A stretch of 64,000 nucleotides of DNA from Marine Group II euryarchaeote MED-G37 (GTDB lineage: Archaea; Thermoplasmatota; Poseidoniia; Poseidoniales; Thalassarchaeaceae), in contig NTJQ01000007.1 in assembly GCA_002457555.1 (NCBI GenBank), forward strand, positions 1-64,000, in the 5' to 3' direction. Position numbers and translations under genes: made by a program. Each line of letters begins with the position of its first letter. Position 1 is the first letter of the stretch. The notes under the pieces were generated by a model. The model did no database searches. It worked only from the letters and a program-made list of their open reading frames with translations, and was not told where the DNA came from. This document shows positions 16,359 through 25,775 of the stretch, in pieces.

Positions 16359-19300
16359 TCATAGATATATTCGGAATGCGCAGATAGGACAACGCGTCAT
16401 CTTCAGGTCGAATGCGACATCGAATCGACTCCCACATTCGGGACAAACCACTGGCTTGTTCAACGGAGGCAGTCCAGGTAAAACTGGTGCATCTCCCATC
16501 GGTGGTAATGGCTCAGCGACTATTGCGCCGTTTGTTGCTGGTTGTGCTATTTTAGGTTGTGTCGATCGTCGTTGTCTTCTTTCCTGTCTCGCTGAAGTAT
16601 TCTCTACATCACTCTCTACAACTTCGACAATGGAAGAAGTGTCTATTGCCTCAACAGGAATATCGTCCTCATCGATAACATCTACTACATCCTCTTCCAA
16701 CATAACCGTGCCTCGAACTGGTTTTCTTCTACGAACTCCAATCCAACGTATTGCACGCCCCGACATTACACCCAAAACAATGGTACATAGTAACAAAACT
16801 GCAATTGCAACTCCACCAACCAAAATATTGAAACTTCCTTCGTCTAAACCAAGCTGGAATCGTAGTTCTTCTAGAATGTCTGTTGGCCCTGCGTTTGGTT
16901 TACTATCGTCAATTACTGCCCTTATGACCCAACCTTGGGTTGAGGTGTGAATAATCACAGCCTCACCACTAGCAGGTGAGCGACTTACTGAATGTAGCCA
17001 ACCATCTGAAATACGATTCGATATTGCCATCCAAGGGGTCTCAGAATTAATCATTCCGTACTGAACTCGAGGCCCACCTGGGCCCACCATATCATGCATT
17101 ACTTGGATTCCTCGAGAGGTTTCTATGAAGATAATTTGAGACAGACCTCTAGCAGATAATTGCATGGAAGAATTTTCTATGGTACCAAAGGTATCATCAA
17201 CGATACGAGTGATTAGTTCACTATCTATTCCATCTCCCTCTTTCCAAGCAACAATTAGCCTATCTTCCTTGTCTATTGTATGAACCTTCATTTGGGGCAA
17301 AGATGCATGGTCACCGACCGCCTTCTTGTATGTCCACGATGATTGCTTGATGTCTCCATGAGCATACCAAAGACCTAGACGGTCATTTCCTGTGGTGTCG
17401 TTACGCATTGATTGGTAGAGGATATGGCCATCCTCCTCACCATACTCAATTTGTACTGGGTCTGTATATCCAGCAATCACGTCGATGTCTGAAATAGCAT
17501 TCGGAGTTAGTCTCCAATCGTTAGAAGAAGTGGGAGCGTCTGCCTCTAAGATGAAGATACTAGTTAAATCTTGAAAACTCCCGCCGGTAAATAAGTCACG
17601 ATGATATCCAGCAACCAATAATTTTGTACCATCAACATCGATGTCGACACCCCAGTATTTGCCATCGGATAATAGAATTGGATCGATCAAATCTTGGATT
17701 GGTCGCATCTCACAAGAAGAGTCTATTGTGGAGTATGAAACCGTCTGCTTCAGATAACCACTAGTATCTAGGAAGCGACGAGTCCAAACTATGTGTGCGA
17801 TGCCATCTGAGGTAGGGGCCGCGACAAAATCACCAGACCATTTTTCTTCCAACATATTTGAGCAGGCAGTCATTCCTTTGTTGGAGTTGAGTCTGTAAAG
17901 CGCCAGTCCACTATCTTTGGTAGTTACGACTATTCCTTCTCCATCTAAGTCGATTACTTCGACAGGGGTTTCTCCCGTTTGGAAGTTTAATCCTCTTCCA
18001 CCAGAGAGTGTGCTCTTTTCGATTAGTATGCTCCATTCTGCTTGATTATTTGACCAGTCGATATCCGATAGAATAGGGCCACTAAGGCTGATACGGAATT
18101 TGAAAGCCCCACTTTCTTCATTTGTTTGGGCGAACGAAATAGTCTCAGCATAACCGCCTTCTATTCTAGGGATTGTAGTTGATGAGGTTAACTCCCATCC
18201 TCTTTCAGTGTAAAGGTGGAGTTGCGCCTCGATTTGTTCAGCAGCCGATGAACCTAGATTATCCACACGGGCATTAATTTTGAACTGCTCTCCCGGCCTT
18301 GGAATCAAAGGAGTGGTGGTAAATGCACCGTTTGAAAAAGCCAAATCGACACCATCCGGTCTATCAATTACATCAAAATCAACACTTTGGTCATTGTTTG
18401 TCTCATCGCTTTCGAGTATTGCATCACCTGGGTCTAAGGCGATACTAAGCTCACGTTGACCGACAGATAGAGGGTTCCAGTAAAGAGTTACATCTACAAT
18501 ATCGCCAGAGTCGATTGTGGGTATGGTCAACTCATATTTTCTGGTGCCTTCCTCCAGTAGGTAAACAACGACATTGGTGGCTGATTCGTCGCCATCATTA
18601 CGAATTTCAGCGCTAACATCGACAAAGGAGTTAACGTAGGTTTCTGACAGAGGTATCCCCCAATCTGAAACAGTTATTCCACTTCTAAACATCAAGTCAG
18701 GGGCAGGTGGTTGATTGTCGATTTCCAAAGTGACCCTGACTTCCTCAGAGCGAACACTTGTGCCACTGACGAAACGTAATGATATGCGATGTGAACCGTC
18801 TGGATGTTCGTTAGAATCCCAAATGAAATTGAACATATCCGTTGTACCACCGGAACCAGAGTAGGTTCTTTCATCAACCCAATCTTCTTTGCCTATTCGC
18901 CACTGTAGAGTGCCACCATTGACGGTTTCATATTCGCCTTCAAATTGGACATTACCTTCAACTGAATTTTGTCCGGATGGACTGTCCAAAGTTAGAGATA
19001 CTCTGCCAATATCGTGGTTTTGTCTTTGTTTATTGCTCCATTGATCCCATTCATTGCGCGCCTGTACTGAGATTTTTATTTCCAAGGCGTTAATTTCATC
19101 CTCTTCAAAGTCAGGAATAGAGAAATCAGTAGTCCAATTTACTGTGCCTTGAGCAGTGTGCCAATCGACAAGAATTTCTTCCTGAGTCGGCGAGCCGTCA
19201 GGTTTGTGAGTATAGATAATCTTGACCTGAACTTCTTCTATCGTTCCATTTGTCTCTGCGTCTTCGTCGATGTGGCCTCTGACTGAATAAGTCTCACCTT

Positions 19301-21131
19301 CTACTAGCCAAGAGTCCTCGATTGGCCTTTCATAAACCAACCAATCACCCTCTCCGGGAGGTGGTGGTTCTGTTGTATTCCCTCCGCCGTTATTTCCTCC
19401 GCCGTCTCCTAATAGGGCGGATAAAATTAGATTCCCATCAATTATTCCAAACCCATATTTGTCATTCCATGTATCTGATATATCGGGCTCGGATGCATCT
19501 CCCTTGGGTTCGGAATTTCCTCTCAATAATTCTTTTACTTCGGCAGGGTTCAGATCAAGTCCCTCCTCTTCGCTAATTTGTAAAATTACTGCTACTAGAC
19601 CTGCTACGGCAGGACATGCCATACTCGTCCCGCTCATTTCCGTATAGCTGTCTTCAGCAAGTGGTTTTGGTGTACCTGGTAATTGGCTCGATGAAGCAGC
19701 GTGCGCTGCAGACATCATATCGCTGCCCGGAGCTACCACGTCCGGCTTGAGTTCCTCTTCTTTGTCGTCATCTCCATCGTCCACCCTAGGGCCAGAATTA
19801 GAGTATGAAGCAATCAAATCATCGCCTCTATCAATAGTATCTTTATCATCAATTGAGCCAACTGTAATTGCTTGGTCTGCAGCTCCTACAGAAGTGACTC
19901 TTCTTCTTCCGTCATTTCCAATCGCTGCGACTGGAACTACACCTGCCTCAGCCGCTTGGTTTACCGCCCGGGCATCTGCCGCGGTCCCGTTATCTCCCGG
20001 GTCATCGCCATTTGGATCACCGAGACTTCCGAAAGACATTGACATGACTTGGATTCCTTCGCTAGAGTCATTATTACCCCAGTCGGTATCTACATTGGCA
20101 GCCACCCAATTTATTCCCTTTAGCGTAGCAGCGGAATTGGTACCCCCTGTATCAGTCATGACTTTGACATCTACTAGGTATGCGCCTGGAGCATAACCCT
20201 GATTTATTCGTCTTGAATCTCCAGTACCAAGTGCAATTCCAGCTACATGTGTTCCATGTCCATCTCCATCATCTGGATCGTGTTCCCCCTCGTTATTGCA
20301 GTCATTTTGATTTAACGAAGTGGCATCACAACCGGCAATCCACTTTGGGTCTGCAAGATCATCGGGGTCATTCTCGTTGTCATCGTTATCATCCGAGAAA
20401 TCGTCTAAGGAGAAGTGTTCGTTATCGACTCCTGTATCGAGAATAGCAATAACAATACCTGAACCATCGTAACCGAAGTCTCGCATAGTTTCGTCATATC
20501 GTTCTGAATCTCTTACCTTGGAACCTCGAGTAGCTGTGTCTAATAATGGAACAATTACATTCTGTTCCTCGACCATAACAACTCCGTCTAGCTGCCAAAT
20601 TTCAATTAAAGCACTAACCGGCACATGGTCGAGAACTATGCTATCTAGAATATCCATTTGGAAGAACCAAGATCCCTCTTGCTCCCAACCATGAGATTCG
20701 AGAACTTCTCTAAGAGCAGCGGTATCACCAGGGCCAGGGTGCCAAGCATAATCGACAACGATTGCAACTGTAGGTCTACCATCCAGCCCGATTATTGCTG
20801 TAGGTGAAACCGATTCACGTTGACCTGCGATGATTCTTTGTAATCGGTCATCCATTCCGTCCGAATCAAAATCATACCAATAGCCGAACCACCATCCCTC
20901 GTCCTCTACAGGGAATCCTGCATCAAATGGAGGAGTCTGAAAAGACCGGTCTATGGGGTCGCATATGACCTTTCCACACGTTAGTGCAGGCGGCCAATTA
21001 TCCGGTCTTTCTTGTGTGTTCAAATCTTCGCTTTGAATGGCTGTGGACGCAGATACCCCTACTCCCATATCCATGACTAGAATCATTGTAACTAGTACCA
21101 GCGGAGTGAGGTTTAGGCGTCTTCCAGACAT
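16359..21131 (-). CDS. Giant membrane-anchored subtilase with cytoplasmic zinc ribbon
   Basis: 1590 residues. Signal peptide (1-29), a propeptide-like region, then an S8 domain with the intact triad: 'AILDTGVDNEHFS' (Asp about 232), 'DGHGTHVAGIALG' (His about 292), oxyanion Asn in 'VAAIGNDG' (about 406) and 'MSGTSMACPAVAG' (Ser about 503). Acidic DD/ND stretches suggest calcium binding. Several CARDB/Ig-like domains follow ('VDVSAEIRNDGDESATNVVVYL'), then a propeller-like region, one membrane helix near residue 1440, an acidic linker and a C-terminal zinc ribbon 'CPECGSRFDVAF...CPICAF' in the cytoplasm. Role inferred: secreted protein degradation at the cell surface. Confidence 0.93.
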   Translation of the reverse strand: MSGRRLNLTPLVLVTMILVMDMGVGVSASTAIQSEDLNTQERPDNWPPALTCGKVICDPIDRSFQTPPFDAGFPVEDEGWWFGYWYDFDSDGMDDRLQRIIAGQRESVSPTAIIGLDGRPTVAIVVDYAWHPGPGDTAALREVLESHGWEQEGSWFFQMDILDSIVLDHVPVSALIEIWQLDGVVMVEEQNVIVPLLDTATRGSKVRDSERYDETMRDFGYDGSGIVIAILDTGVDNEHFSLDDFSDDNDDNENDPDDLADPKWIAGCDATSLNQNDCNNEGEHDPDDGDGHGTHVAGIALGTGDSRRINQGYAPGAYLVDVKVMTDTGGTNSAATLKGINWVAANVDTDWGNNDSSEGIQVMSMSFGSLGDPNGDDPGDNGTAADARAVNQAAEAGVVPVAAIGNDGRRRVTSVGAADQAITVGSIDDKDTIDRGDDLIASYSNSGPRVDDGDDDKEEELKPDVVAPGSDMMSAAHAASSSQLPGTPKPLAEDSYTEMSGTSMACPAVAGLVAVILQISEEEGLDLNPAEVKELLRGNSEPKGDASEPDISDTWNDKYGFGIIDGNLILSALLGDGGGNNGGGNTTEPPPPGEGDWLVYERPIEDSWLVEGETYSVRGHIDEDAETNGTIEEVQVKIIYTHKPDGSPTQEEILVDWHTAQGTVNWTTDFSIPDFEEDEINALEIKISVQARNEWDQWSNKQRQNHDIGRVSLTLDSPSGQNSVEGNVQFEGEYETVNGGTLQWRIGKEDWVDERTYSGSGGTTDMFNFIWDSNEHPDGSHRISLRFVSGTSVRSEEVRVTLEIDNQPPAPDLMFRSGITVSDWGIPLSETYVNSFVDVSAEIRNDGDESATNVVVYLLEEGTRKYELTIPTIDSGDIVDVTLYWNPLSVGQRELSIALDPGDAILESDETNNDQSVDFDVIDRPDGVDLAFSNGAFTTTPLIPRPGEQFKINARVDNLGSSAAEQIEAQLHLYTERGWELTSSTTIPRIEGGYAETISFAQTNEESGAFKFRISLSGPILSDIDWSNNQAEWSILIEKSTLSGGRGLNFQTGETPVEVIDLDGEGIVVTTKDSGLALYRLNSNKGMTACSNMLEEKWSGDFVAAPTSDGIAHIVWTRRFLDTSGYLKQTVSYSTIDSSCEMRPIQDLIDPILLSDGKYWGVDIDVDGTKLLVAGYHRDLFTGGSFQDLTSIFILEADAPTSSNDWRLTPNAISDIDVIAGYTDPVQIEYGEEDGHILYQSMRNDTTGNDRLGLWYAHGDIKQSSWTYKKAVGDHASLPQMKVHTIDKEDRLIVAWKEGDGIDSELITRIVDDTFGTIENSSMQLSARGLSQIIFIETSRGIQVMHDMVGPGGPRVQYGMINSETPWMAISNRISDGWLHSVSRSPASGEAVIIHTSTQGWVIRAVIDDSKPNAGPTDILEELRFQLGLDEGSFNILVGGVAIAVLLLCTIVLGVMSGRAIRWIGVRRRKPVRGTVMLEEDVVDVIDEDDIPVEAIDTSSIVEVVESDVENTSARQERRQRRSTQPKIAQPATNGAIVAEPLPPMGDAPVLPGLPPLNKPVVCPECGSRFDVAFDLKMTRCPICAFRIYL

Positions 21132-21200
21132 GGCTCTGCAAGCAGAGCCAGCATAGTTCGGGGTATAAGCCGAACCCGTACAAGAGCCATCAGGAGGTCT

Positions 21201-22178
21201 TCATGGCCACCTGATATGAGTTTTCGAGTGGGCGCATTTTAGGGTGCAATTCTGTCCTGATATTATTGCATGAACCTCTCCGTTGCAAACAGGGCAGAGT
21301 ACCTGTTCTGCAAGCTCCTCCAACCATGCTCTTCGAGTCTCAAGTTCATCACCTTCTTCCCTAAGTCTCTTGAGTATTCTAGCGGCCTCTTCTTTCAAAC
21401 CATCACCTGCTTCTGACCAAGGGTCCGAATCAAGACTCCCCATCTTCGCAGTTGCTGCATCTCTTGCCGCCTTTGAGGCCGTAGAACCAGCGATAGCAAT
21501 ATCACTTGAATCATCTAATTCAGACGGTGCGCCTCTAGCGATGGGCCTTGCTAAAATCCAAGCAAGCATGAAGCCTCCAAGATGGGCCATATGCGCTACA
21601 TTTGTTACTGATTGTTCTGCTTCTATTTGGTACATGTTCCAGATTTCAATACCTAGTCTGAATGCTACAATTCCCCAAACCGGCCAGGCTCGAATGAAAA
21701 AGAGTAGAGGAAATTCAATTCGATCATTCGGCCAGCAAGCCATGTAAGCCCCAAGAATGCCGAAGGCCGCACCACTCGCACCAATGGCGGGGCTTATCGA
21801 ATCAGGATGGGTTAGCACCCATGCGATATTGCCTCCTAATAGACCAAGGAAGTAAACCAATATCCAGCGTAATTTACCCATTCGTTGTTCAAGGGGTACG
21901 CCAGCAAGAGCGATTACCAATATATTACCCAGAACGTGTATCCAATTCGCATGAAGCCAAGCACAGGTAATAAATCGATGAATCTGATCGGGATGGTCTG
22001 CAATTTTTGGAATTATTGAAAGAAAGGCAATTGGTGTAAAATCGAGGAACCCCATATCGATAATCATCTGAAAGAAAGTTACCAATAATAACGATAAAAC
22101 TGTGGCTAGGGCTATGCTTGTATCTTGTTTCCAAGCTACGATATATGGTGTTGTTGCAATTACTAGAAACAACCCCAA
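21201..22178 (-). CDS. Rhomboid intramembrane serine protease with C-terminal zinc-knuckle
   Basis: 325 residues, six or so membrane helices. Rhomboid motifs are 'ITCAWLHANWIHVLGNILV' (loop His and Asn), 'PAIGASGAAFGILGAY' (catalytic Ser of GxSG) and 'VAHMAHLGGFMLAW' (catalytic His). After the membrane core comes a helical segment and a Cys-rich end, 'LCPVCNGEVHAIISG' plus 'CTLKCAHSKTHIRW', likely a zinc knuckle in the cytoplasm. The track start is a TTG without a visible ribosome-binding site. The same frame stays open for about 45 more codons upstream without ATG or GTG, so the true N-terminus is uncertain. Adjacent to the subtilase gene, same strand. Confidence 0.88.
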   Translation of the reverse strand: MGLFLVIATTPYIVAWKQDTSIALATVLSLLLVTFFQMIIDMGFLDFTPIAFLSIIPKIADHPDQIHRFITCAWLHANWIHVLGNILVIALAGVPLEQRMGKLRWILVYFLGLLGGNIAWVLTHPDSISPAIGASGAAFGILGAYMACWPNDRIEFPLLFFIRAWPVWGIVAFRLGIEIWNMYQIEAEQSVTNVAHMAHLGGFMLAWILARPIARGAPSELDDSSDIAIAGSTASKAARDAATAKMGSLDSDPWSEAGDGLKEEAARILKRLREEGDELETRRAWLEELAEQVLCPVCNGEVHAIISGQNCTLKCAHSKTHIRWP

Positions 22179-22326
22179 CGCTGCCCAATCAGACCCTGTA
22201 AGGTCGGCCCAAACAAACTCATAATCTGCGGTTGCCAGCTCTCTCCCTCGGGCCTCGACAGAGCATCTATGTGCATAGGGACTTCGATGGAACCACTCAA
22301 ACGCAGGCTGCTAGTGGGGGATTATA

Positions 22327-23730
22327 GTGAGCGCGCGAACTTTGCTCTCAGCCCGAGGGTTAGTTGTTGATCGAGGTGCCCGAAAGGTGCTCCGAGATGT
22401 TGACTTTTCACTCTCCGAGGGGGAGGTCGTTGGTTTGTTGGGAGTAAACGGTTCAGGGAAGTCCACTTTGTTAGAATCACTTGCAGGATTGCATCCAATG
22501 ACTGGCGGCAGTGTTCTAAGAAACGACAGGGGATTCGAAACTACGGTTAGAGACTCGGAAGGTCAGCGTGGAGATGTCTCTGGTTTTGGCCTTTGTTTGC
22601 AAACTCAGGGGATGTCTGGTGACGAAACAGTTTTCGAGAGAATTCGTGGTGCTTGTAGAGTCGCTGGACGAGCAGATGACTCAGAAGCACTGAATGAAAT
22701 AATCTCAGAATGGGGCCTTGGACACCGAGCGGATGATAGAATCTGCAAACTATCTGGTGGTCTACGCAGAAGAGTTGCAGTTCTTTCCGCCCTTGTTCCA
22801 GTTGCTTTGAATTCTGAGCAATCGGTCGTGCTTCTTGATGAGCCATCAGAGGGACTCGACCAATCATCTAAAGGGCTATTGTTAGGATGGTTAAGAGCAC
22901 TAAAAATGAGAGGTCATGGGATTCTAGTTTCGACTCATGACCCTGAAGTCATTACCGCTTGCGACAGAACTGTCACCATCAGCGAAACCTCTGAATTGAA
23001 AAGTAAGATACAGGAATCAAACCTAGAACCTGCGAATCTTCCAAATCCCTCCGCGGCAGAATCTCATAGGGAATTAGTTGCTTGGACTTGGAGACTTGAA
23101 AGACGTAACCCAATCGATACAATTGGCCGCGGAGTTCCTGCCTTGGTCGCCTTATTGCTAGCATTTACACTATCTACAGATATCGTTAGGAGCACTGAAA
23201 ATTATGATTTGTTAGCCGCTCTAATTCTAACCCCTGCCTTCATCACAGCTATTGTTACTCCAGCCATTATCAAACGACTCGCAGAAGAGAGAGCGGGAGA
23301 TTGGTGGAGGGCAATGACCGGTGCCAGCTCAAGAGGCTGGTTTTCCATAATGGGAGTCTCATTGATTCTACCACTGCCCATAATTTATCTCTCATGGTTT
23401 GTTATTGCCGACGATTCAGGTTCAGCAATGAATTCCGATGTTATGTTATGGCTGTGGTTATTCGCGTTTGTTATCATTGATCTAAGTGTGGCTGCTTCGG
23501 CTTTGCATCTGATGGTGTCCGGCCTTACTAGAGCCGGTGCTGTAGCGGGAATTTTATTGCAACTAGTCCTAATCTGGCCGTTTCTGCAAATGACTAGCGC
23601 TCTGACTTCGATAATGAGCAATGGAATGAGTTTTGAATTATCGCTAGGTGAACCTATTGCAGACATCGCTATAGCGTGGCTGACCGTGGTTTTATTGTGG
23701 GCAATGGCAGTCATTATCCCCGAAGATTGA
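22327..23730 (+). CDS. ccmA: Fused CcmA-CcmB cytochrome c haem-export ABC transporter
   Basis: Residues 1-225 are an ABC ATPase of CcmA type: Walker A 'GVNGSGKSTLLESLAGL', signature 'LSGGLRRRVAVLSAL', Walker B 'VVLLDEPSEGLD', switch 'LVSTHDPEV'. Residues about 245-467 hold six hydrophobic helices in CcmB style ('WRLERRNPIDTIGRGVPALVALLLAF', 'RAGAVAGILLQLVLIWPFLQ'). In most organisms these are two genes. It starts with GTG at 22327 and is followed 11 bases later by ccmC. CcmAB with CcmC and CcmD move and present haem for covalent attachment to cytochrome c. The CcmB assignment of the second half rests on helix pattern and context. Confidence 0.86.
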   Translation: MSARTLLSARGLVVDRGARKVLRDVDFSLSEGEVVGLLGVNGSGKSTLLESLAGLHPMTGGSVLRNDRGFETTVRDSEGQRGDVSGFGLCLQTQGMSGDETVFERIRGACRVAGRADDSEALNEIISEWGLGHRADDRICKLSGGLRRRVAVLSALVPVALNSEQSVVLLDEPSEGLDQSSKGLLLGWLRALKMRGHGILVSTHDPEVITACDRTVTISETSELKSKIQESNLEPANLPNPSAAESHRELVAWTWRLERRNPIDTIGRGVPALVALLLAFTLSTDIVRSTENYDLLAALILTPAFITAIVTPAIIKRLAEERAGDWWRAMTGASSRGWFSIMGVSLILPLPIIYLSWFVIADDSGSAMNSDVMLWLWLFAFVIIDLSVAASALHLMVSGLTRAGAVAGILLQLVLIWPFLQMTSALTSIMSNGMSFELSLGEPIADIAIAWLTVVLLWAMAVIIPED

Positions 23731-23741
23731 ATGGTGAGAAA

Positions 23742-24467
23742 ATGAATTTTCGTGATTCCGGTTATGCTTTGACTTATGTTGGACTTGCAGGTGTTGTATT
23801 TGTCGCAATTCTCAGTTTGGAGTTTGCTCCCGGCTTGAAACCATGTACTGGAGGGGGTTGTTGGGGGGCTCCGGAAGCCTACAGAATTCTCTATCTTCAC
23901 GTCCCATTTGCTTGGTGCTCGTTCTTATCTTTCTCTATCCTATTTTATGGCTCATTGATGTGGTATCTCAAGCGCAGTGAAGATGCTTGGGTTTACTTTC
24001 AGAGTGGTTCCGATCTTGGTGTAATTTTTGGATTAGGAGTAATTACTTCCGGCCCAATTTGGGCATCTGCAGAATGGGGCCGGCCTTGGGATTGGGGTGA
24101 TATGAGACTCAATTCCTTCGCCTTACTTACCGCAGTAGCCCTGTTTCTAGTATATTCTCGTCAATCTCAACCCGACACACAACAAAATCGAGACACTCTA
24201 TCTGCGGTCGGCTTATTCGGATTCGCCTTAGTTCCGATTACTGCCGGTGCAACCACTTGGTGGGAAACTACTCACCCTGAAGTTTTGATTATAGAGTCAA
24301 GCGAAACAGTAGGGATGAGCCCTGATGTCCGATTATTCCTGTTGATCAGTTTTGGAGTAATGTGCATTTTGTTCATTGGTTTACTAATACTTTCTAACAA
24401 ACGATATCGCCTTGCTGCGAAGGTTTCTGGTAGGAAGAATGAGATAGATCAGGAGGCGATATCTTGA
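23742..24467 (+). CDS. ccmC: CcmC haem-handling protein
   Basis: 241 residues from the ATG at 23742 with GGTGAG six bases upstream; the track's GTG at 23676 lies inside ccmB. Six membrane helices. It has the periplasm-facing tryptophan-rich WWD-like motif 'WASAEWGRPWDWGDMRLNS' and conserved His residues in 'ILYLHVPFAWCSF' and 'WWETTHPEV', which in CcmC hold haem. An unusual Cys pair ('KPCTGGGCWG') sits in the first external loop. Member of the ccmAB-ccmC-ccmD operon. Confidence 0.9.
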   Translation: MNFRDSGYALTYVGLAGVVFVAILSLEFAPGLKPCTGGGCWGAPEAYRILYLHVPFAWCSFLSFSILFYGSLMWYLKRSEDAWVYFQSGSDLGVIFGLGVITSGPIWASAEWGRPWDWGDMRLNSFALLTAVALFLVYSRQSQPDTQQNRDTLSAVGLFGFALVPITAGATTWWETTHPEVLIIESSETVGMSPDVRLFLLISFGVMCILFIGLLILSNKRYRLAAKVSGRKNEIDQEAIS

Positions 24468-24616
24468 GCGGTATTATGGAATCCTACATAGCCTACGCAA
24501 TCATGCTTGGTTTGGTAATCTGGTTTAGTCGAGATGTGTTAACATCAATTTCATCTTTAGAGACGGAATTAGAATCTCTTTCTGACGAACAACCAAATGC
24601 TACTGAGCAAGAATAA
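24464..24616 (+). CDS. CcmD-like small membrane protein
   Basis: Below the track's size cut. A TTG at 24464 overlapping the ccmC stop is preceded by a perfect AGGAGG at 24451-24456, seven bases away; an ATG at 24476 is the alternative. The 50-residue product has one membrane helix ('SYIAYAIMLGLVIWFS') followed by an acidic tail, the shape of CcmD, which bridges CcmC to the downstream haem chaperone. Identity is inferred from size, topology and operon position since CcmD sequences are poorly conserved. Confidence 0.75.
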   Translation: MSGIMESYIAYAIMLGLVIWFSRDVLTSISSLETELESLSDEQPNATEQE

Positions 24617-24633
24617 TTTCATCTTCATGTAAT

Positions 24634-24655
24634 TTCGGCCCCGAAGGGGGCCGAA
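24634..24655 (+). terminator. GC-rich hairpin after the ccm operon
   Basis: TTCGGCCCC-GAAG-GGGGCCGAA is a perfect 9-bp stem with a four-base loop, 18 bases after the ccmD-like stop and 66 bases before nmd3. No T-run follows, as would be expected of an archaeal terminator, so it may be an RNA-processing or stability element or a folded part of the nmd3 leader. Confidence 0.4.
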
Positions 24656-24720
24656 TTAGACTTCGACCGGCTCACCAACCCTTCAAACGGGGTGGGCTTG
24701 CCGCTTGGCGGGGGAGCAGT

Positions 24721-25773
24721 ATGGATGGTGCAGCGTTTTGTATCGCCTGCGGCTCACCTCCTCCGCTTACATCAGAGCGTCTTTGTGAGAATTGTTTGAG
24801 GGCTAGAACAGTATTTTCTGAAGTACCCGAGCGCATCCAGCAATACCGCTGTGCAAAGTGCGGAATGCATGAGGTTGAGAAGCGCTGGGTTAACATTGAA
24901 GATGATGAATTGGGGGAGTTGAGGCTTAGAGAAAATCTCGGAGTTACAGATGGAGCAAGTGATGTTGCAGTAGATATGTCCTATCAACCAATTGATGAGA
25001 GAACTGCTCGTCTTCATGTCAATGTCGAAGGGCAATTGGAAGGTCACAAATTCTCTGACCAGTATGAAGTATTATTGCAGACTAGTAATGCTGTTTGCCC
25101 TACCTGCACTCGAAAAGCAGGAGCATATTTTGAGGCGACTATGCAACTTAGGAGTGCAGGACGTAGATTGTCTGACGAGGAACTCAAGAGTCTTAGAGGC
25201 ACTTTAGATGAATTACTCAATGAATTAGAATCAGATCCGATGTTTTTCATCACAAAAGAAGGTCCTGTAACAGGCGGTTGGGATTTACAATTCGGTTCAA
25301 AGGCATTAGCAAGAACTTGGGCCAGAAAACTTGTTCGAAGATTTGGTGGAACAACAAAAGAAACATCGACACTGGTCGGCATGAGAGAAGGGTCAGAAGT
25401 CACTAGGCTAACCTTGTCTTATCGTAAACCAGCTTATGGGCTTGGTGATGTTATTCGGCTGAAGAAAGAAAACTGGCTTGTATCGGCTTGGCAGAAGGAT
25501 GGTCCAACTCTTAGAAAGTTAGATCGAAATGAGCGGGCAGGAGCGACTTGGAGAGATATGGAAAAGGCTACTGTTGTGAGTAGTTTTACGGACCAAATTG
25601 TGGTCGATGTATTGAATCGAGATACTTCCGGTGCAGAGGTAATGGATCCTACTGATTACCGTGTGGTTACCGTCGCTCTCCCCTACGATGATGATGGTTC
25701 GTTGACAAACTTACGCATCGCTTTCATAGACGACTTATGGATGGCACTGCCAGGACACACGGGAGAGGAGTGA
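24721..25773 (+). CDS. Nmd3-family ribosome assembly protein
   Basis: 350 residues. The N-terminal zinc-binding region has 'CIACGSPPPLTSERLCENC', 'YRCAKCGM' and 'VCPTCTRKAGAYFEATMQLR', the paired CxxC layout and the 'xYFEAxxQLR' strand of archaeal Nmd3 (the eukaryotic protein is the 60S export adaptor). Archaeal Nmd3 homologues are thought to act in late large-subunit assembly. The C-terminal half has the beta-rich eL-domain-like region ('LTLSYRKPAYGLGDVIRLKK'). PGI/PMI follows two bases later with its own ribosome-binding site. Cytosolic. Confidence 0.9.
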   Translation: MDGAAFCIACGSPPPLTSERLCENCLRARTVFSEVPERIQQYRCAKCGMHEVEKRWVNIEDDELGELRLRENLGVTDGASDVAVDMSYQPIDERTARLHVNVEGQLEGHKFSDQYEVLLQTSNAVCPTCTRKAGAYFEATMQLRSAGRRLSDEELKSLRGTLDELLNELESDPMFFITKEGPVTGGWDLQFGSKALARTWARKLVRRFGGTTKETSTLVGMREGSEVTRLTLSYRKPAYGLGDVIRLKKENWLVSAWQKDGPTLRKLDRNERAGATWRDMEKATVVSSFTDQIVVDVLNRDTSGAEVMDPTDYRVVTVALPYDDDGSLTNLRIAFIDDLWMALPGHTGEE

Positions 25774-25775
25774 AA

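Noticed and set aside
15781-16950. 389-codon forward ORF overlapping maf and the subtilase 3' end
   Set aside because: Ser/Thr/Pro-rich composition typical of an antisense shadow; both opposite-strand genes have well-supported motifs.
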